Positions 11,401 through 27,503 are shown, counted from the first letter of the stretch. The stretch: DNA of 64,000 nt from Thamnaconus septentrionalis (GCA_009823395.1 CM020503.1:5294501-5358500); one strand, 5' to 3'. Notes: a model not told the origin generated them from the letters alone. Numbers and translations: made by a program.

Positions 11401-13247
11401 CACAGCCGAGGATCACAACATTGCACAAAGCTGCACTCATGGAAACAAAAGTAGAAATTTAGTTTATCCCCTGTTGGGCATTAGCATGCAATGGATTTAC
11501 CAAAATCCATTATCCATAAAAAAGAAAACAATATGGAACTTGGTCGCTGAGTAAATAAACAGGGGTCTAAATGGTGTAAGGCCATATTTTAATCAGACAG
11601 GGAATCAAGCTTTGCACAAAGAGAACAAGTTTAGAAGCATCACAGGAAATCGCAGGCTGATCAGAGCAGAGATGCAGCTGCCGTTTTCACACATGAAGCT
11701 GAGCAACGATGCTCTACACTGGTGATAAAGCCTGTAGACGTCTTTAACACTGGACTGTTTTTCCTCCTTTTAGCATCAGCAAAATATGATACTGTCATTC
11801 TAATTCACTGAAATAGGACAAATTGGTTTGTTTCCACTTTTGTTTACCCATAGGACAAAAAGAGGTCCTCGTGAGTGTGTATTTACAGCCCGGGGTGAGG
11901 AGGGGGTTCAGTTCAGATGAGGGTCTCCTCCGGCGCTGTTGATCCCTCACAGTTTAACCGACACACTGTTATCGGACTCGCCCGTTTGTTTACACCACAG
12001 CGGCTCCAAGGGCTTCGGAGCGCGAGGCGGCTCGGAGGATTATCAGCTCAGGAAGCCGCTGCATGTGTTTTCGGCTCCCTCACTCTATAGTTGATATGAG
12101 ACGAGGAGGCTGCTGCAACACACACGGCGGCCAGGCGTGCTCAGGTGCAGTTCACTCAGCTGTATCACATCCAGTCCAGTTTGCCATCGGGGGCTCCACC
12201 TTGTAAAAGGCTGAGCACTCACCAAGACTTTCCTCCCCTGCGCTCCACTTCTTCCCTCATCTCACCGACTGCTTTCTCCCTGAAGATCCATCGTTAGCTT
12301 GCAACACTTGTGATTCTAAGCTTACTAACGTGTTTCCATCGATTGTTTTCCTCGCATGTAAGATAGGTTCTTACTGTTGTATTTATCTTAAATATTACTT
12401 TTCATGTGTGTAAAGCACACTGTGATCCACTTGTCTGGCTCGGACACGTTTTTCCAATCAATTGGTTTCAAGCCTCTCAGCAAACTCTCCAGAACAGAGA
12501 AACGTCCACGCTTTGCATCTTTTGCTTGCCCCACTCTTCTAAAAAAAAACTAACAAAAAAGACAGTGTACTCTGAGTGTTTTGAGAGTTGACCCTTTGTG
12601 ATGTCACCAAGGGCACTTGATCCTTCAGCGATACCACTACCATGTTATGTCCCAGCCAGGTGGTCATTCCTCCCTCTGAGAAGGCCATGTATCTATTTCA
12701 ATTCGAACATGTGGAAGGTCTAAAATAGCAGTGATTTTACACTGAGCGTTATTTGCTGGACACTGCAAACAGAGGGATAAATATGCCGCTTTTCTCACTA
12801 ATAGTGTGCATGGCTGCTCCACTGGAGTCAGGATGAAAAACAAAGCTCCAGACACCTGTTTAACTCAATACCTTGAGAACTGAACAAGAATGGTGGGAAA
12901 GTGGATTTAGTGACAAAATCAGAAGGTTTCTGCCTCTTTTTTTTTCTGTCTTACTTCCCCTTTTCTGCAAACCACTCTGGTAGGTTCCCTTTAAACTGCA
13001 GTAAACATGCAGCGAGCACAGGCAGGTTTCAAGAACACGACAACACAGGTAGAATGCACAACACCCTGCTGCCGAACACCTCCGTGCGCTCTGACTCATC
13101 CATCCATCCATCCGTCCGTCCGTCCGTCCGTCCCCCCTCCATGCATCCATCCATCCATGCAGTCCATCCATCTCGGCGCACGGGCTTCGAGGAGGAGGGG
13201 GAGACGGGAGAAAAACAGCCTTGCTTACCGTGATTGTCTTCGTCCAT
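319..13247 (-). CDS. cyth3: Cytohesin-3-like Arf GEF, first two coding exons (5' part only)
   Basis: Cytohesins are guanine-nucleotide exchange factors for Arf GTPases, with an N-terminal coiled coil, a Sec7 domain and a phosphoinositide-binding PH domain. Two exons are visible on the minus strand. Exon 1 (13247..13229) encodes MDEDNH plus one base and ends at a consensus gtaagc donor. Exon 2 (401..319) starts after ttttccag and ends at a gtgcgt donor. Joined, they read MDEDNH, then VPEDLSLEERDEL, then NIRRRKRELLDDIE: the start of the cytohesin coiled coil. The segment resembles human CYTH3 (VPEDLSLEE) more than CYTH1 (VPSDLTAEE). The phase-1 junction makes the Val codon. The rest of the coiled coil, Sec7 and PH domains must lie left of position 1; nothing in 1..318 resembles the next exon. 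Proximity to rac1 matches the human CYTH3-RAC1 neighbourhood. Very sure of family, fairly sure of paralogue. Confidence 0.88.
706..756 (+). repeat. CCT-rich polypyrimidine tract
   Basis: About 50 bp made almost entirely of C and T as repeated ctcctc and ccctcc units, in cyth3 intron 1. Confidence 0.7.
2706..2740 (+). repeat. (CA)n dinucleotide microsatellite
   Basis: About 17 uninterrupted CA units in cyth3 intron 1. The cysteine/valine-rich antisense frame here is a translation of the repeat. Confidence 0.95.
3170..3202 (+). repeat. (CAGA)n tetranucleotide microsatellite
   Basis: About eight consecutive acag/caga units, in cyth3 intron 1. Confidence 0.9.
3689..4486 (+). repeat. 800-bp imperfect GAT/GGT trinucleotide satellite with higher-order structure
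   Basis: Nearly 800 bp built from gat and ggt triplets, interrupted by ttg, aat, agt, gaa and gac variants. The variants recur in order: the block beginning ttgtggtgatgatg occurs near 3721, 3867, 4020 and 4275, and the aagatgatagtgatgaagatg block also repeats. This implies segmental duplication of units of about 150 bp on top of triplet slippage. The long His-rich, Met/Val-rich and Ser/Pro-rich frames across it are repeat translations, not genes. Confidence 0.97.
5260..5424 (+). repeat. (CTAT)n / (CATC)n tetranucleotide microsatellite
   Basis: About 160 bp of ctat units with catc units at both ends and a few single-base interruptions. All three forward frames are open and give Tyr-Leu-Ser-Ile repeats, which are artefacts. 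Confidence 0.97.
6339..6359 (+). repeat. Short (CA)n microsatellite
   Basis: About ten CA units in cyth3 intron 1. Confidence 0.85.
7890..8205 (+). repeat. Degenerate interspersed repeat, common teleost LINE-tail type
   Basis: The block begins with catcc units, continues with ggtgctggaggccactccagc and the landmark gtcgccagttcatcacaggg, then acactcacgttcacacatgc, and ends with ggagaacatacagactcc. This order of landmarks is widespread in teleost genomes as a truncated non-LTR element or SINE tail; I recognise it from general familiarity, not from a search. It carries no intact coding frame. Confidence 0.6.
8229..8515 (+). repeat. Probable interspersed repeat with TTCCTGTTTTGTTTT-type motif
   Basis: The stretch has the pattern cctcatttcctgttttgttttga, then tgtgtttcacctgtgtcttgtc, a short gc-poor spacer and ggactaattaaac. 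This resembles a family common in perch-like fish genomes. A related sequence in opposite orientation is seen at about 45.3-46.1 kb in this window. The class is unknown. Confidence 0.4.
8911..8934 (+). repeat. Poly(A) tract
   Basis: A run of 23 A in cyth3 intron 1 without a recognisable retrocopy upstream. Confidence 0.85.
10982..11018. repeat. Perfect 17-bp inverted repeat (hairpin) with 3-nt loop
   Basis: The arm AACTGAAATTAACACAT (10982..10998) is followed by AAG and then its exact reverse complement (11002..11018). It is isolated in cyth3 intron 1. No pre-miRNA-length stem extends beyond the arms, so a collapsed palindromic transposon remnant is more likely than an RNA gene. Confidence 0.9.
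13098..13168 (+). repeat. Compound (CATC)n/(CGTC)n microsatellite
   Basis: Runs of catc change into cgtc units and back again within about 70 bp, only about 60 bp downstream of the cyth3 exon 1 donor on the minus strand. The catc to cgtc change is a single-base variant of the same unit. Confidence 0.9.
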
Positions 13248-13650
13248 GTCGGTTCGCAGGAGCGCCAGGACGGTCCGGCGGTAGGTGTGTCCGGCCGAGA
13301 AGACGCCTGGTCGCGGGCCGATTCCTCTATTCCGACCGCGATCGTCTCCTCTTTTCCCCCCGCGCCGCTTGACAAGCCGGCGTGCGCGCTGACAGACAGA
13401 TGGCAGAGTCGCTCTGCTGTGATGCTGGTGTCAGAGGCGGTATCGACGGTATATGACGCGGTTTAACACGCGGGCAAACAAGGAGGTGAGACCGTGAGAA
13501 GAAGCGGGACGGGGCTCCTCAGTGGTGGGAGAGATGTTTCGGATGCGTCCGGAGAGTCGACTGGCTGCTCCCTCTGCTCCATCCTCAGGCTCCTCCGTCA
13601 CAGTAGCTACACTGCAACGTCATCAAGCCCCGCCCCTGCCAACTGCACCC
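13248..13650 (-). promoter_or_regulatory. cyth3 5'UTR and CpG-rich promoter region
   Basis: This stretch lies immediately upstream of the cyth3 start codon on the minus strand. It is visibly richer in G+C and CpG than its surroundings (for example around 13260..13400, with gcgggccg and cgaccgcgatcg), as expected for a CpG-island vertebrate promoter. It ends near a CA microsatellite at 13660. No TATA box is obvious, and the transcription start cannot be placed from sequence alone. Confidence 0.5.
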
Positions 13651-13659
13651 CCATACCTA

Positions 13660-13687
13660 CACACACACACACACACACACACACACG
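13660..13687 (+). repeat. (CA)n microsatellite
   Basis: About 13 CA units just upstream of the cyth3 promoter region. Confidence 0.9.
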
Positions 13688-14375
13688 AAACGCAGCTTCT
13701 TTGAATGACTTCTGTATTCTTTATTTCCACATATTCGACAAGAATACTCGAGTAGAAAGAATGCAAAGAAAAAGAAGAACTGGAACAAAACATTCTCAAT
13801 CTATTTTCCAGGTTGCTTTCCTTAGAGTATACTTAATATTACGCACTGGTCCTGTAAGAGCTTTTTTGACCCTTTTAATCACATGATTTATTTTTTTTTT
13901 ATGGAATTGCTATTACATTGACGTTTTCCTTAGTAAAAGCCAGAAAAAATACCATGTTTTATTGTAGATTTGATGGAGATGAATAATCATTTGTAAAGAA
14001 GGGCAATAAATTCTGACTCTGATGTCATCGTTTTTAATTCTTTTTTTCCCACCCTTGTTCCAAAGTTTACTGCTGCCCTGTGACCCCTACAGTCCAAAGA
14101 GAAACCGTGTGAGAAAATATTTTTCCTTGAATAGTCTGTAGTTGGTAACTATGAAAGAGCTATTTACAGAAGGGCGGTGTTAGTCATACTTTCACTGTGA
14201 CGTGTCCCTTCTTCCTGTAAAACAGAGTCAAAAAGTGAATGTGTTAAATGAATCCCCATTTTCTAATACAATTATTTAGAAGGACAATGTGAGTAGAAAT
14301 AGGAGTAGGCTTTGTCACGTTTCAATTTTGTTGAAAAATATCATTAGTTTTTATTGATCATATTGCCTATATAGT

Positions 14376-14432
14376 TTTAAAGACTCAGTGTATAAGATGT
14401 AGCAGCCTCTAGTGGTAAGACAGCATATTTCA
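14376..14432 (+). repeat. Short interspersed repeat (CTCTAGTGGTAAGACAGCAT type), copy 1
   Basis: The segment cagtgtataagatgtagc followed by ctctagtggtaagacagcat closely matches the reverse complement of 44428..44486. Similar phrases (cagtgtgtaagattta, catctagtggt) recur in many fish genomes as a short non-autonomous element. Only a fragment is present. Confidence 0.5.
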
Positions 14433-15653
14433 AACAACATTATTGATTATCCCTTTTCTCTGATGTCTCTCTTGATCTCACATCTTCATTAGGCCAGTTG
14501 TCACACTGGGGTAAAACTCTAAAACCCCAAACAAATCTACATCATGTGCAATTGTAGATAAATAATATGATTTGTCCGTGCGCTCTTGTTTTTGTTTCAT
14601 TGCAATCAATCACTGGAAATGTTGCATATAGGACCACAAACTGGTTTTAATCAGGTAATATCAGCATTTCTCAGGGTCAGGGTGAAGTCATCATAATAGG
14701 GACGAATTACTGCAGAACAACCCCTCCATTAGAGGATTAAAGATGACCTAGATATTGATTTTTTTCATCTGATGTTGTGCACTGGAGGTTATCCATTACT
14801 CTGACCGAAACAATTAAATTGTGAGCACACAAGCCATTATTTTTATTTATATACACAAACGCACCATGTTTGTGTACACCCTGTTATTATTAGCATCAAG
14901 TGTCCATTTCCCACTATTTGTTGTGACACAGTGGTGATCGTAAAGCAGGGTTTTAAAAGCAACAAGGCAGAGGGAATTCAGATGCGTTTATATGACTGCA
15001 CAACAAAAAGAGGGCGCATTGATGTCATTTTCTACTATACATATCATACTGCTGCATGTTTTTTACATAGCAAAATTAGATTTCCTGAAATTTAATAAGC
15101 TGAATTTTGCAGAAAGCTCATTCAAATCATAATTAAAACATGACTTTCTGGCTTTGTCTCTTTTTTAAAGCGTGTAACAAGGTATTTAAGGTTTATTTTA
15201 ATTTCTAATCTTGAATTATTCATACTCTGAACTATTTCAAGTTCGAACTTCTTCCTAAAGTCGAGTGCAAAGTATGTTCATCCAATATTGGTGCAGGCAT
15301 GATTATAAATATGTAATATGTAAGTAGATATGGCCTTTAGTGGTAATCCAGCTTCCTGATTGTTGGCGGCCCTGTGAACCAATGAACCCACTGAGTCTTT
15401 TTCTGGGAAGATCTGGGCCACCCCAGCAGTGATGCACTGCAGGGAGGAACACGTAGTGAAGGCACAGCGTGGTGTCCTCTGCTCAGGAAGGGAGTTGTGT
15501 CCAGGACTCATTATAGCGCGCTGCATGGGAACAAAGGAAAGGAAGGGATGGGATCATTCTGCCCTTCCTCACCCTCATTGGATTACAAAAACTGAATGTG
15601 ATCAAATGTAGTCATCTACCTCCTACTGCATAGACATCATGGTAGGTAATCTA

Positions 15654-15758
<105 letters not shown>

Positions 15759-16619
15759 TATATAATCTCTGTGCTTCAAGTTCAGTACAAATTAGATCCC
15801 TCTGGGAGTTAAACAGGAAGATCCAACCTTCTCATTAAATTTTAAAGTTCGTATGTGTTGAATTTTCCCTTCCAACTTACGTAAAGCTCCAACTGTTATG
15901 CAACAAGTCTGGAAACTGCTCCATGGCCACAATGTGTCCTTAGTTTTTCCTCCCTTTTACGCAGACTAACAACACCTTTTCCTGCTTCGTAACATCCACT
16001 AGTGGCGCAGCCAGGCTGACATAACTGGTGCATTTGTCCATTGTTTCATACACTGGGACTGACCTCAGCGTTACTGGAAGCAGGAAAGCCCAGTCTAAAT
16101 TTGGCCTACAGATTTCCATTTCCATTCAGTGGAGATATTCCTTTGCTTATAATAATCAAACAACCAAGATGCCAAGATCATTAAGAGCCAATGATCTATT
16201 GAGCTTTAGGCATCACTTGGTTCAGGTCAGAGATCATCTGTCTTGTGATGCGATCTCATGTTGCTCATACAAGCGCTCCCTTCTCTGGGAACAATGTGCA
16301 CATAGTTATGCTTTTCACTTACATGTCCTTTGAATATTTGGAAACATACAACCATATGAGAACTGTACTACAAAAACAAGAACAACAGCAAAATCAATAG
16401 TTTGATGTTTGTCCACTGAAAATGCTCAGGGCATAAACAAATATCAATTTTAAAGGACTGTTACAATTTATCTGCAGCTTCTTCTCGTAAATTTCCACAT
16501 GCACAGCCCTGAAGGCCGGCCTCCAGTGAAGCACTGGGAGTGTCACATGATGACTCCATCAAATCTCCACTTTCACCAACTCTGCTGTAATGTGCAGATT
16601 TTTTTTTAAATTTTTTTAT

Positions 16620-16662
16620 TAATGTGTGTGTGTGTGCACGCATGCATGCGTGCATGCGTGTC
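16620..16662 (+). repeat. GT / GCAT-GCGT alternating purine-pyrimidine tract
   Basis: A short GT run passes into cgcatgcatgcgtgcatgcg. Every step alternates purine and pyrimidine over about 40 bp, the sequence type that most readily forms Z-DNA. Confidence 0.75.
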
Positions 16663-17916
16663 TGCATGAGAAAAGAAGAGAACTTCCTTAGTACTCTGAA
16701 TAATTCTGTCTGAGTGACAAACTGCTGCACGCCCACTGCAGAGAAGGAAACGCTTCAGTTTCCAGCTTCAGTGGAACCAGTAGGGGGGAGTTCATGTCTT
16801 TCTTCTTTATATAATTCACTTATGTGCAGCCAATCAGTGTAACGGTGGAATTAATCCATTAGCCATTCACAATGACAGGGAGCACTGCCAGCCTCAACAA
16901 ATGAAGCCATTGTCTTGTGACTGCACCGGAAGTCAATCCGGCAACACCAAATTTCATTTAAGGGGAGTTCTCCCTTACACTCGCACATCAAGTGAATTTC
17001 AAAATAGGCCAAGAACATAAATGACACAAGACCAAAGACTCAGCCACTCTGATTAATATTTAACCCGTAAACTTTGCCCGAGTCGGACATCATCGTACCA
17101 TCCGCTGAAATGATATTCGCTGCTTTCCACTGACAAGCCTGCAGAGAAGAAACACTGCATGGATGCGCTTCACATTTTACTGGGAGCAAGAGGGTCTAGG
17201 GGGCGCCATATGTCGGCCACATTAGAGACGTGGACCGCCTGACCTCCTGGTCCATCCACTTGCTTTATAGTCTGATTATAACACAAGTGGTATAAATACA
17301 CTGTGTACGTGTTCCTCGACTCTTTTGAAGTTTTATTGGATGTTTTATGTTTTTTTTGCAACACAAACTTATATTTTCAAGGATTAGGAGAAATGCAGTT
17401 ATTATTAAATTCACATTAATGAACTTTTTACTAACAGCATTTCTACACTGCCATGAATGCATCCGTCATCTGCTACGTGCAACAAGTCAACATGCAGAGG
17501 CTGATATAAAAATGTGTCCCAGGGTTCAAATATTATGCAAATTTTCAAATCTTGATGCATTTGGATCTGCAGTGGCACACCCTTGCATGATTTTTAATCT
17601 CCTGAACTGATGCAGATTTGCACTTGGAGATAAAAACAAGCTGGCCAAGATGTTGATTGTCAGAGTTTTTCATACCCCTCTGCAATAAGTAGATTGATGA
17701 CATTTTACAAAATTTTGCCTCGGGGTTCTTCACTAAAGATCATTAATCCATGACAAATATGGTCACATTTTAGTCATTTTATGACTATATGAAATCACTG
17801 CGAACAGACCTGATCCCTTGCCCCACTCTCCCTGAGGAACCACACTGCAAGCCACTCCCACAGCAAGAACGTTTGTTGCCAGGTCTTTTGTGGACAAGTG
17901 GTGATCTCAGACTTTT

Positions 17917-17918
<2 letters not shown>

Positions 17919-17947
<29 letters not shown>
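17919..17947 (+). repeat. Poly(A) tract
   Basis: A run of about 29 A in the cyth3-rac1 spacer. No clear element body is attached upstream. Confidence 0.85.
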
Positions 17948-17950
<3 letters not shown>

Positions 17951-18198
17951 GGAGCAGTTAAAGAAAATCTGTCTACCATTGAATCACGTGCACTGAGCTT
18001 GGACAGGGACATTCTTCACATCAGACAATCACAAACTGGCACCCCTGTGAGAATCTGGATACACAACTTCAATGTCAGAGATTTCTGCACAGCAACTCCC
18101 TTTTAGCGGCAGTCAGACGTGGTTTCCTTCTTTCAAACAAGCGTAGCCGAGACTGTGAGAGTGCCCGGAACTTTTTCTGCTCCCATCCCAAGGAACCA

Positions 18199-18292
18199 CA
18201 TCCATCCATCCATCCATCCATCCTTCCACCTTTCAGCCATCCATCCATCCATCCATCCATCCTTCCACCTTTCAGCCATCCATCCATCCAGC
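18199..18292 (+). repeat. CATC minisatellite duplicated as a 43-bp unit
   Basis: A run of catc units followed by cttccacctttcagc appears twice in direct tandem, so a unit of about 43 bp was duplicated after the tetranucleotide array arose. A third, partial catc run follows. Confidence 0.85.
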
Positions 18293-20824
18293 GGCTCTCT
18301 TGGCTTCTTTTCAGCAGGGATGTTGCAGGCGTCTAAGCCGCTTGCTGACCCATGCTGTTATAATGAGGTGAAGGCCGAGCCACAGAACCTCAATGTTTCA
18401 GCCGTCTGCATGAAAATCTGAACTATTCTTAATTGGACACACTGATTATTCACTGTCTACTTAATCGTCTCTTGACTCTGCTCTGCGATTAGACTTATTA
18501 CATCACCTCTGTGCCGCGAAAGAGAGTCTCCTGCTATTATCACTTACTTCTCTTGGAGATGTGCTAATAATCTCCCGCCTAGCAAAGCTTTGGGCTGAGC
18601 GTGGATGCGTGTGTTGAAGGAATTCCTTCCTCTTGAAACCACAGCAGAGAAAATTCTGCAGACACAAACTCGCACTTCCTTCCTCACAATGCCGAATGAG
18701 GCAGGTTGTGTTAGAAAGAAAGAAGAAGAAGCAGAAAGTACAGAAAAAAGAGAAAAGGCGAAGGGCCGTATCTTTTTGACAGGAAATACAGAGCTGTGAT
18801 CAGGCAAAAACTTCCTGTCACATCAGCAGCGGCAGCATGTGACTCATGTCACAGTTGTGGTCGCAGGGATGACTCATGGCCTGATCGGTCGGACATCATC
18901 ATAAAAAATGACCTGGCTAAAAGGCAGGCAAGCTGGATGGTTCCACTGTCATACAGCGTCTCTTTGAAAGGGATGCACATCTGCTGCTTTTTGCAGATAA
19001 ACACGCTGCCTGAAACCCACCAATTAATCCACATTAAAGGTCCCCCAGTACGACCATTTTCAGATCTTCCATCCCAGGCCACAGTGGAGCAATCTTGAAT
19101 AATTCATTATCCAAACAAATCATAGCTAAACAGGAAATGGGCCTCTTTAGCCCAAAGTTGATGGTGTCTTACAAAGTCCTAGTTTTTGGTTTCCTGTTTA
19201 TTTTTTCCCAATTTGTTTATTAAAAAAGTGAAAATGCATGTTAATAAATGTTAATAAATAATAGACAAGCTGTAAATGAGCCAGAATTCTAGAATGCAGA
19301 CAATTCAGAATGGATAATGTAACATAATGTAACAATGACAAAACAAAAACAGAACAGATAACTCAAAAAGCAAACAACAAAACAGAATAATTACTTACAT
19401 ATTGTCATACTATGTTAGTTTCAGTTATCCAAAAAATGTATATTTGCATACCCAATGTACTTATTGGTGCCTTTTCTTCTGTGTCAAACTTTAATTTCAA
19501 ATTCTCACCTGTGACATCTTATTTCCAGATTTCATGTTTTTTCCTGCAAAGTTGAGCAAGGTGAGGACAAAAAAAAAAATTGAAATTCTCTGGGGGAGTT
19601 CACAAACTGGTTAGAGAGTGGTGTGCCAGAAAACATGAGTATGGTCACAGCCTCTCTGAGTTGTTCATGCAGTGCCGCTTTGGATGCAGAGCTTGCGCAA
19701 GACATCCAGCTGTGACACAAAGCAAAACACTGTAAGGTTATTCTGTTATCGAAACAACCAATCGGCAACCCATGCAATTAACAGCTAGAGAAATCAATTT
19801 GAAAAAAAGTGCCGCAGTTGGAGCCACTGATAATACTGAACATATCAAAACCAGATCAGTCATACTGACCTGTGTAGAAAAGCGGCAAAACAAAACCAAA
19901 CCTACAGGCCTCGCTTCGCTAAAACTGTGAGATAACAGGAGTGTTGAAACATCAGCACCCTGCAACTGGCACGTGAGTCGAGCCTGAACCACATTATGTG
20001 ATTGCTCATCTCCTCCTGAGGGCATTTTCAATTCAATGCCATTTGGTTTTGATTGCCTGCAGGCTGTCAATCTGAGGGCTGCCCAAAATGTGTGCGCCGC
20101 GTTGGGTCATTAAATCTGGGTGATTATTCAGAGAGCTAATGATCTGATAAAATGGCTCTTTAAACCACGACGTGGAGGAAGGTGTCCGCAGACTGAGAAT
20201 GAGGGGGAGGACAGCGTGACCAACGGAGCTTCGACGTTGAAAGTGATCCGTCCTGCAAAAACACACTTCTATGTCATTAGTGAACTCATCAAAAACAGTT
20301 GTTGCAGCAAGATAACACAGAGACACGGACAATCACAAGTCGCCTCCATGTCTCCTCAAATTAGCGACTTCAGATAAAAAGTTCCTCCAGGACCTTCCGG
20401 TCAGGATGATGCAATCCAGATGCTTCTCTAGTTCTAGTTTGCAATTTTATATTCTGGACAAGATAGTTTCAAGATAGTTTAGTTTAGCTCTAATTAAAGA
20501 CATTTCACAAACCTTTGTGTCCTAGGACGGCTAGATTTTAACCAACTTGCTGGCCTGGCCGTTGCTGGTAAAAAAAGTCTTTTAGAATAATTTCCATCAC
20601 CAGCTTCGACTATGGTCAGATGGTGGTCAGAGATGTCCTGTTTTAGCCGGACACAGCTACAGAAACAAAATCCAGACCATCCTTGTTCAACAAGAGGAAG
20701 AATTCAATTTACACATCTCAGCCAGCAGAGATACTGGGCACACTGTAGAAAATGTATGTGTGACAGTGGTTGATAGTGGTCCTGTCACTATGCCTCCAAT
20801 AGATCATGCGCCCTGGCTACTTGG

Positions 20825-20990
20825 CCAAAGGGTTATCCCTTTGGCTGAATGGTTAAGTGTGCATGGCTATTACCTGGGAGTCTGGGCTTTGAAGCCCGCC
20901 CGGGCTCTCTGCGCCTTTCCACATATGGATGAACGATTAATTATTGCTGTCCAGTTAAAGGCTTAATTCTCATATTGGACCTGAGTTGAG
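20825..20990 (+). repeat. Possible tRNA-derived SINE fragment
   Basis: The segment tttggctgaatggttaagtg resembles a tRNA D-arm/A-box, and gggctttgaagccc about 45 nt downstream resembles a degenerate B-box. The spacing fits a Pol III internal promoter, but a full cloverleaf does not fold and the B-box is imperfect. A real tRNA gene is unlikely; a decayed tRNA-derived SINE head is the best guess. Confidence 0.35.
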
Positions 20991-21809
20991 TAAATGTTAA
21001 AGTTCTTCTGGAAGAAACACTCAATGTCACACGAGTCAACACACTTTTTTTTAATTAATTTTCTTGTATAACTGACAGTGATCACCGGTTCAGTTATCTT
21101 AATGTCCCAAGAATTTGATTTGTCAAAAGATATTAAGGCAGATAAAGTTTTTTTTTTTCCCATTATCCACACATTTAATCTGACAAATGTGGCTAATTAA
21201 CTTTAAAAAGTTTCAGGAAAACCATTTGGCTCATATCAAATTTGAATAGCAAATATATTTTATTTTTCCCTCCTGCTGATGTTCCCCTCCACCTCAGTTT
21301 GTCACAGCGATGTCCCACAGCGTGGCCTCGCAGCATTTTACAGCCTCCCTGCAGATGTGCGTCGACAGGCCTGTTTATCCTTCATTAATCTCTCTCCTCT
21401 GCTTTTTACCCCCCCTGCACTAATGGTGATGTTCATCCTATTAATGTGTTGTTCGCTGGGAAAATCCCCAATAACATAATCCACAGTCGGCGTTACTAAT
21501 GCGCGGGCCTCCCCTGTGTGCTCGTTTGCCTGTGAGTGTTTGTCAGGACAGAGCTGGTGGTGGTGCAATCAACGGGCGGTGCTTACAAGACAGAAACCTG
21601 CAAAGAAATGCCAAGGTTGTGAGTCATAATCCCCCGCTAAACCATTTTTGACCTCTTTTCTTGTTCTTCTGTGTTTTAACACCAAATGAAAACAATATGG
21701 TGCGAATGTGGATGACTCTGACTCATTGTGTGTGTATTGCTCAGTATTACGTTGGGTCCAAAGCGTTGATTTGCAAGTGAACATGAGTGTATTTTGTTAG
21801 AATGATTTA

Positions 21810-21842
21810 ATTTATTTGTTTGTTTGTTTGTTTGTTTGTTTA
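21810..21842 (+). repeat. (TTTG)n microsatellite
   Basis: About six to seven ttg/tttg units in the cyth3-rac1 spacer. Confidence 0.85.
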
Positions 21843-22579
21843 TTTTACAATTTCTACCCTGATTGGCAATTAAGAGTGGAGCAATGTTTTGCAGTTATTA
21901 CTACAAATACTTGACAATGCTGCCCTCTCCTGTACAAAAGCAAAACCGCAGAAAGGTTGACCAAACTTAAAACATTATTGACAAAAAAACGTAAGTCAAA
22001 GCTAAAGCTAAAACGCTAAAATGTAATAGCAGCACGTAAAGCATTTAATTTGATGACTGAAAATTTTCTGGATGTGTGACTATTCTAGTGAGCAAAACAG
22101 AGAGTAATGCTGGACAACAAGCAGAAACCTTTCTTTTATTTACAGTTAATCAGCCAAAACAAAAATCTCTAAATATACTGTACTTAATAATAAATTTAAA
22201 AAAAATTCAACAAAAAGTGTTGTATAGTGGTAAATAAATGTAATTTATTTAAATTAGAACTGAATCGGCGAGTAAATAATTGTCCATTTTGTGTATGCAA
22301 ATAAAATATTTTCAAACAAGTTTTTATTCATGCAAAACCCTTGATGGTTTCCTAGATGTTGCCTTTAATATTTTCCTCATTCCTTACACGATTTTATATA
22401 TATATATATTTATATTCAGTTTAATATTGTGGGAATCATTTTATTTGTTCTCAAATTAACATAATTTAGTTTGTTTGTTCTCAGTCGTCTTGTTTTCAGT
22501 CAGGACATTGGCTGTACAAACTTGCCAGAAATCAATATGCAGTATTTCGTCAATCACTTGCTGCATGTGATGTACATAA

Positions 22580-22937
22580 CCACTGTGTGTCGCTGTTTAG
22601 CCGCCTTTCACTAACCGGATGTGGACCTGCAGTCTTCCAACTGTGGGCGTTTTTTCCCTTCAAATTAACTCCAGAGTATTTTTTTTCCTGGGTGTTGCCT
22701 GCCTGGATTACAACTTTGGAGTGTCACCGGGTGTTGCTAATAAGAAGAGACTCGACCAGTTTTTGTTCCCCACAAACATTTTCACCCGCTTAGAGTTAAA
22801 AGTGTTGCTCGCCCGCTTTAGCTTAGTTCACGTTTTTGCCTCTTTGAAGCTCCGCGGGAGTGGTTGTCTCAGCCGCCGTTAGCCTGCTAAGCTAACCGAG
22901 TTCGAGTTGCCTGGGTTGCTGGCGAGGAAGCCGTCCA
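22580..22937 (+). promoter_or_regulatory. rac1 promoter / 5'UTR region
   Basis: This is the sequence directly 5' of the rac1 start codon. It becomes GC-richer toward the ATG (gccgccgttagcctgc, ctggcgaggaagccgtcc). The initiator context is gtccaATGc, a moderate Kozak match. No TATA box stands out. The transcription start is not determined. Confidence 0.45.
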
Positions 22938-27168
<4,231 letters not shown>

Positions 27169-27478
27169 AGAAAGAGCGGCAGGGAGAATGTAGTCCAGTT
27201 ATGGTCACAACTCACTCCTCCTCCCCTTCAGTCGGGCCCCCTCGCCCCACACCCCACTCAAAAACATCTGTTCACCACGTCTCTTCTCTCGCTCTCTCCC
27301 TCGCTCTCTCACTGAAGCTCTGGTAGGTCAGACTTCCCTCTGAAAGAATTCGGCAGATTTAAGGTTTCCTGACCAATCTGGTTGCTTTCATCTGCCTTCT
27401 TCTTTCAAATCAATAGGAAAAAGTTGACTTGGCCTTAGGGGGGTTGTAAGGAAAGGGCGTGAATTTAAACAAGAAGGA

Positions 27479-27503
27479 TTTTTTTTTTTTTTTTTTTTTT
27501 TAA
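27479..27503 (+). repeat. Poly(T) tract in rac1 3'UTR
   Basis: An almost unbroken run of T about 310 bp after the rac1 stop codon, within the presumed 3'UTR. Confidence 0.8.

Larger units (their letters stand above)
402..13228 (-). other. cyth3 intron 1 (12.8 kb), no further coding exon recognised
   Basis: The interval between the two cyth3 exons holds no open frame that I can match to a protein. Its long frames are low-complexity translations of microsatellites. It contains CA, CAGA, GAT/GGT, CTAT and CATC repeats, interspersed-repeat remnants at about 7.9-8.5 kb, and a perfect hairpin near 11.0 kb, all listed separately. Long first introns of this kind often carry enhancers, but none can be identified without comparison to another species. 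Confidence 0.75.

Noticed and set aside
20842..20905. A functional tRNA gene
   Set aside because: The A-box and B-box-like segments do not fold into a cloverleaf with paired acceptor arm.
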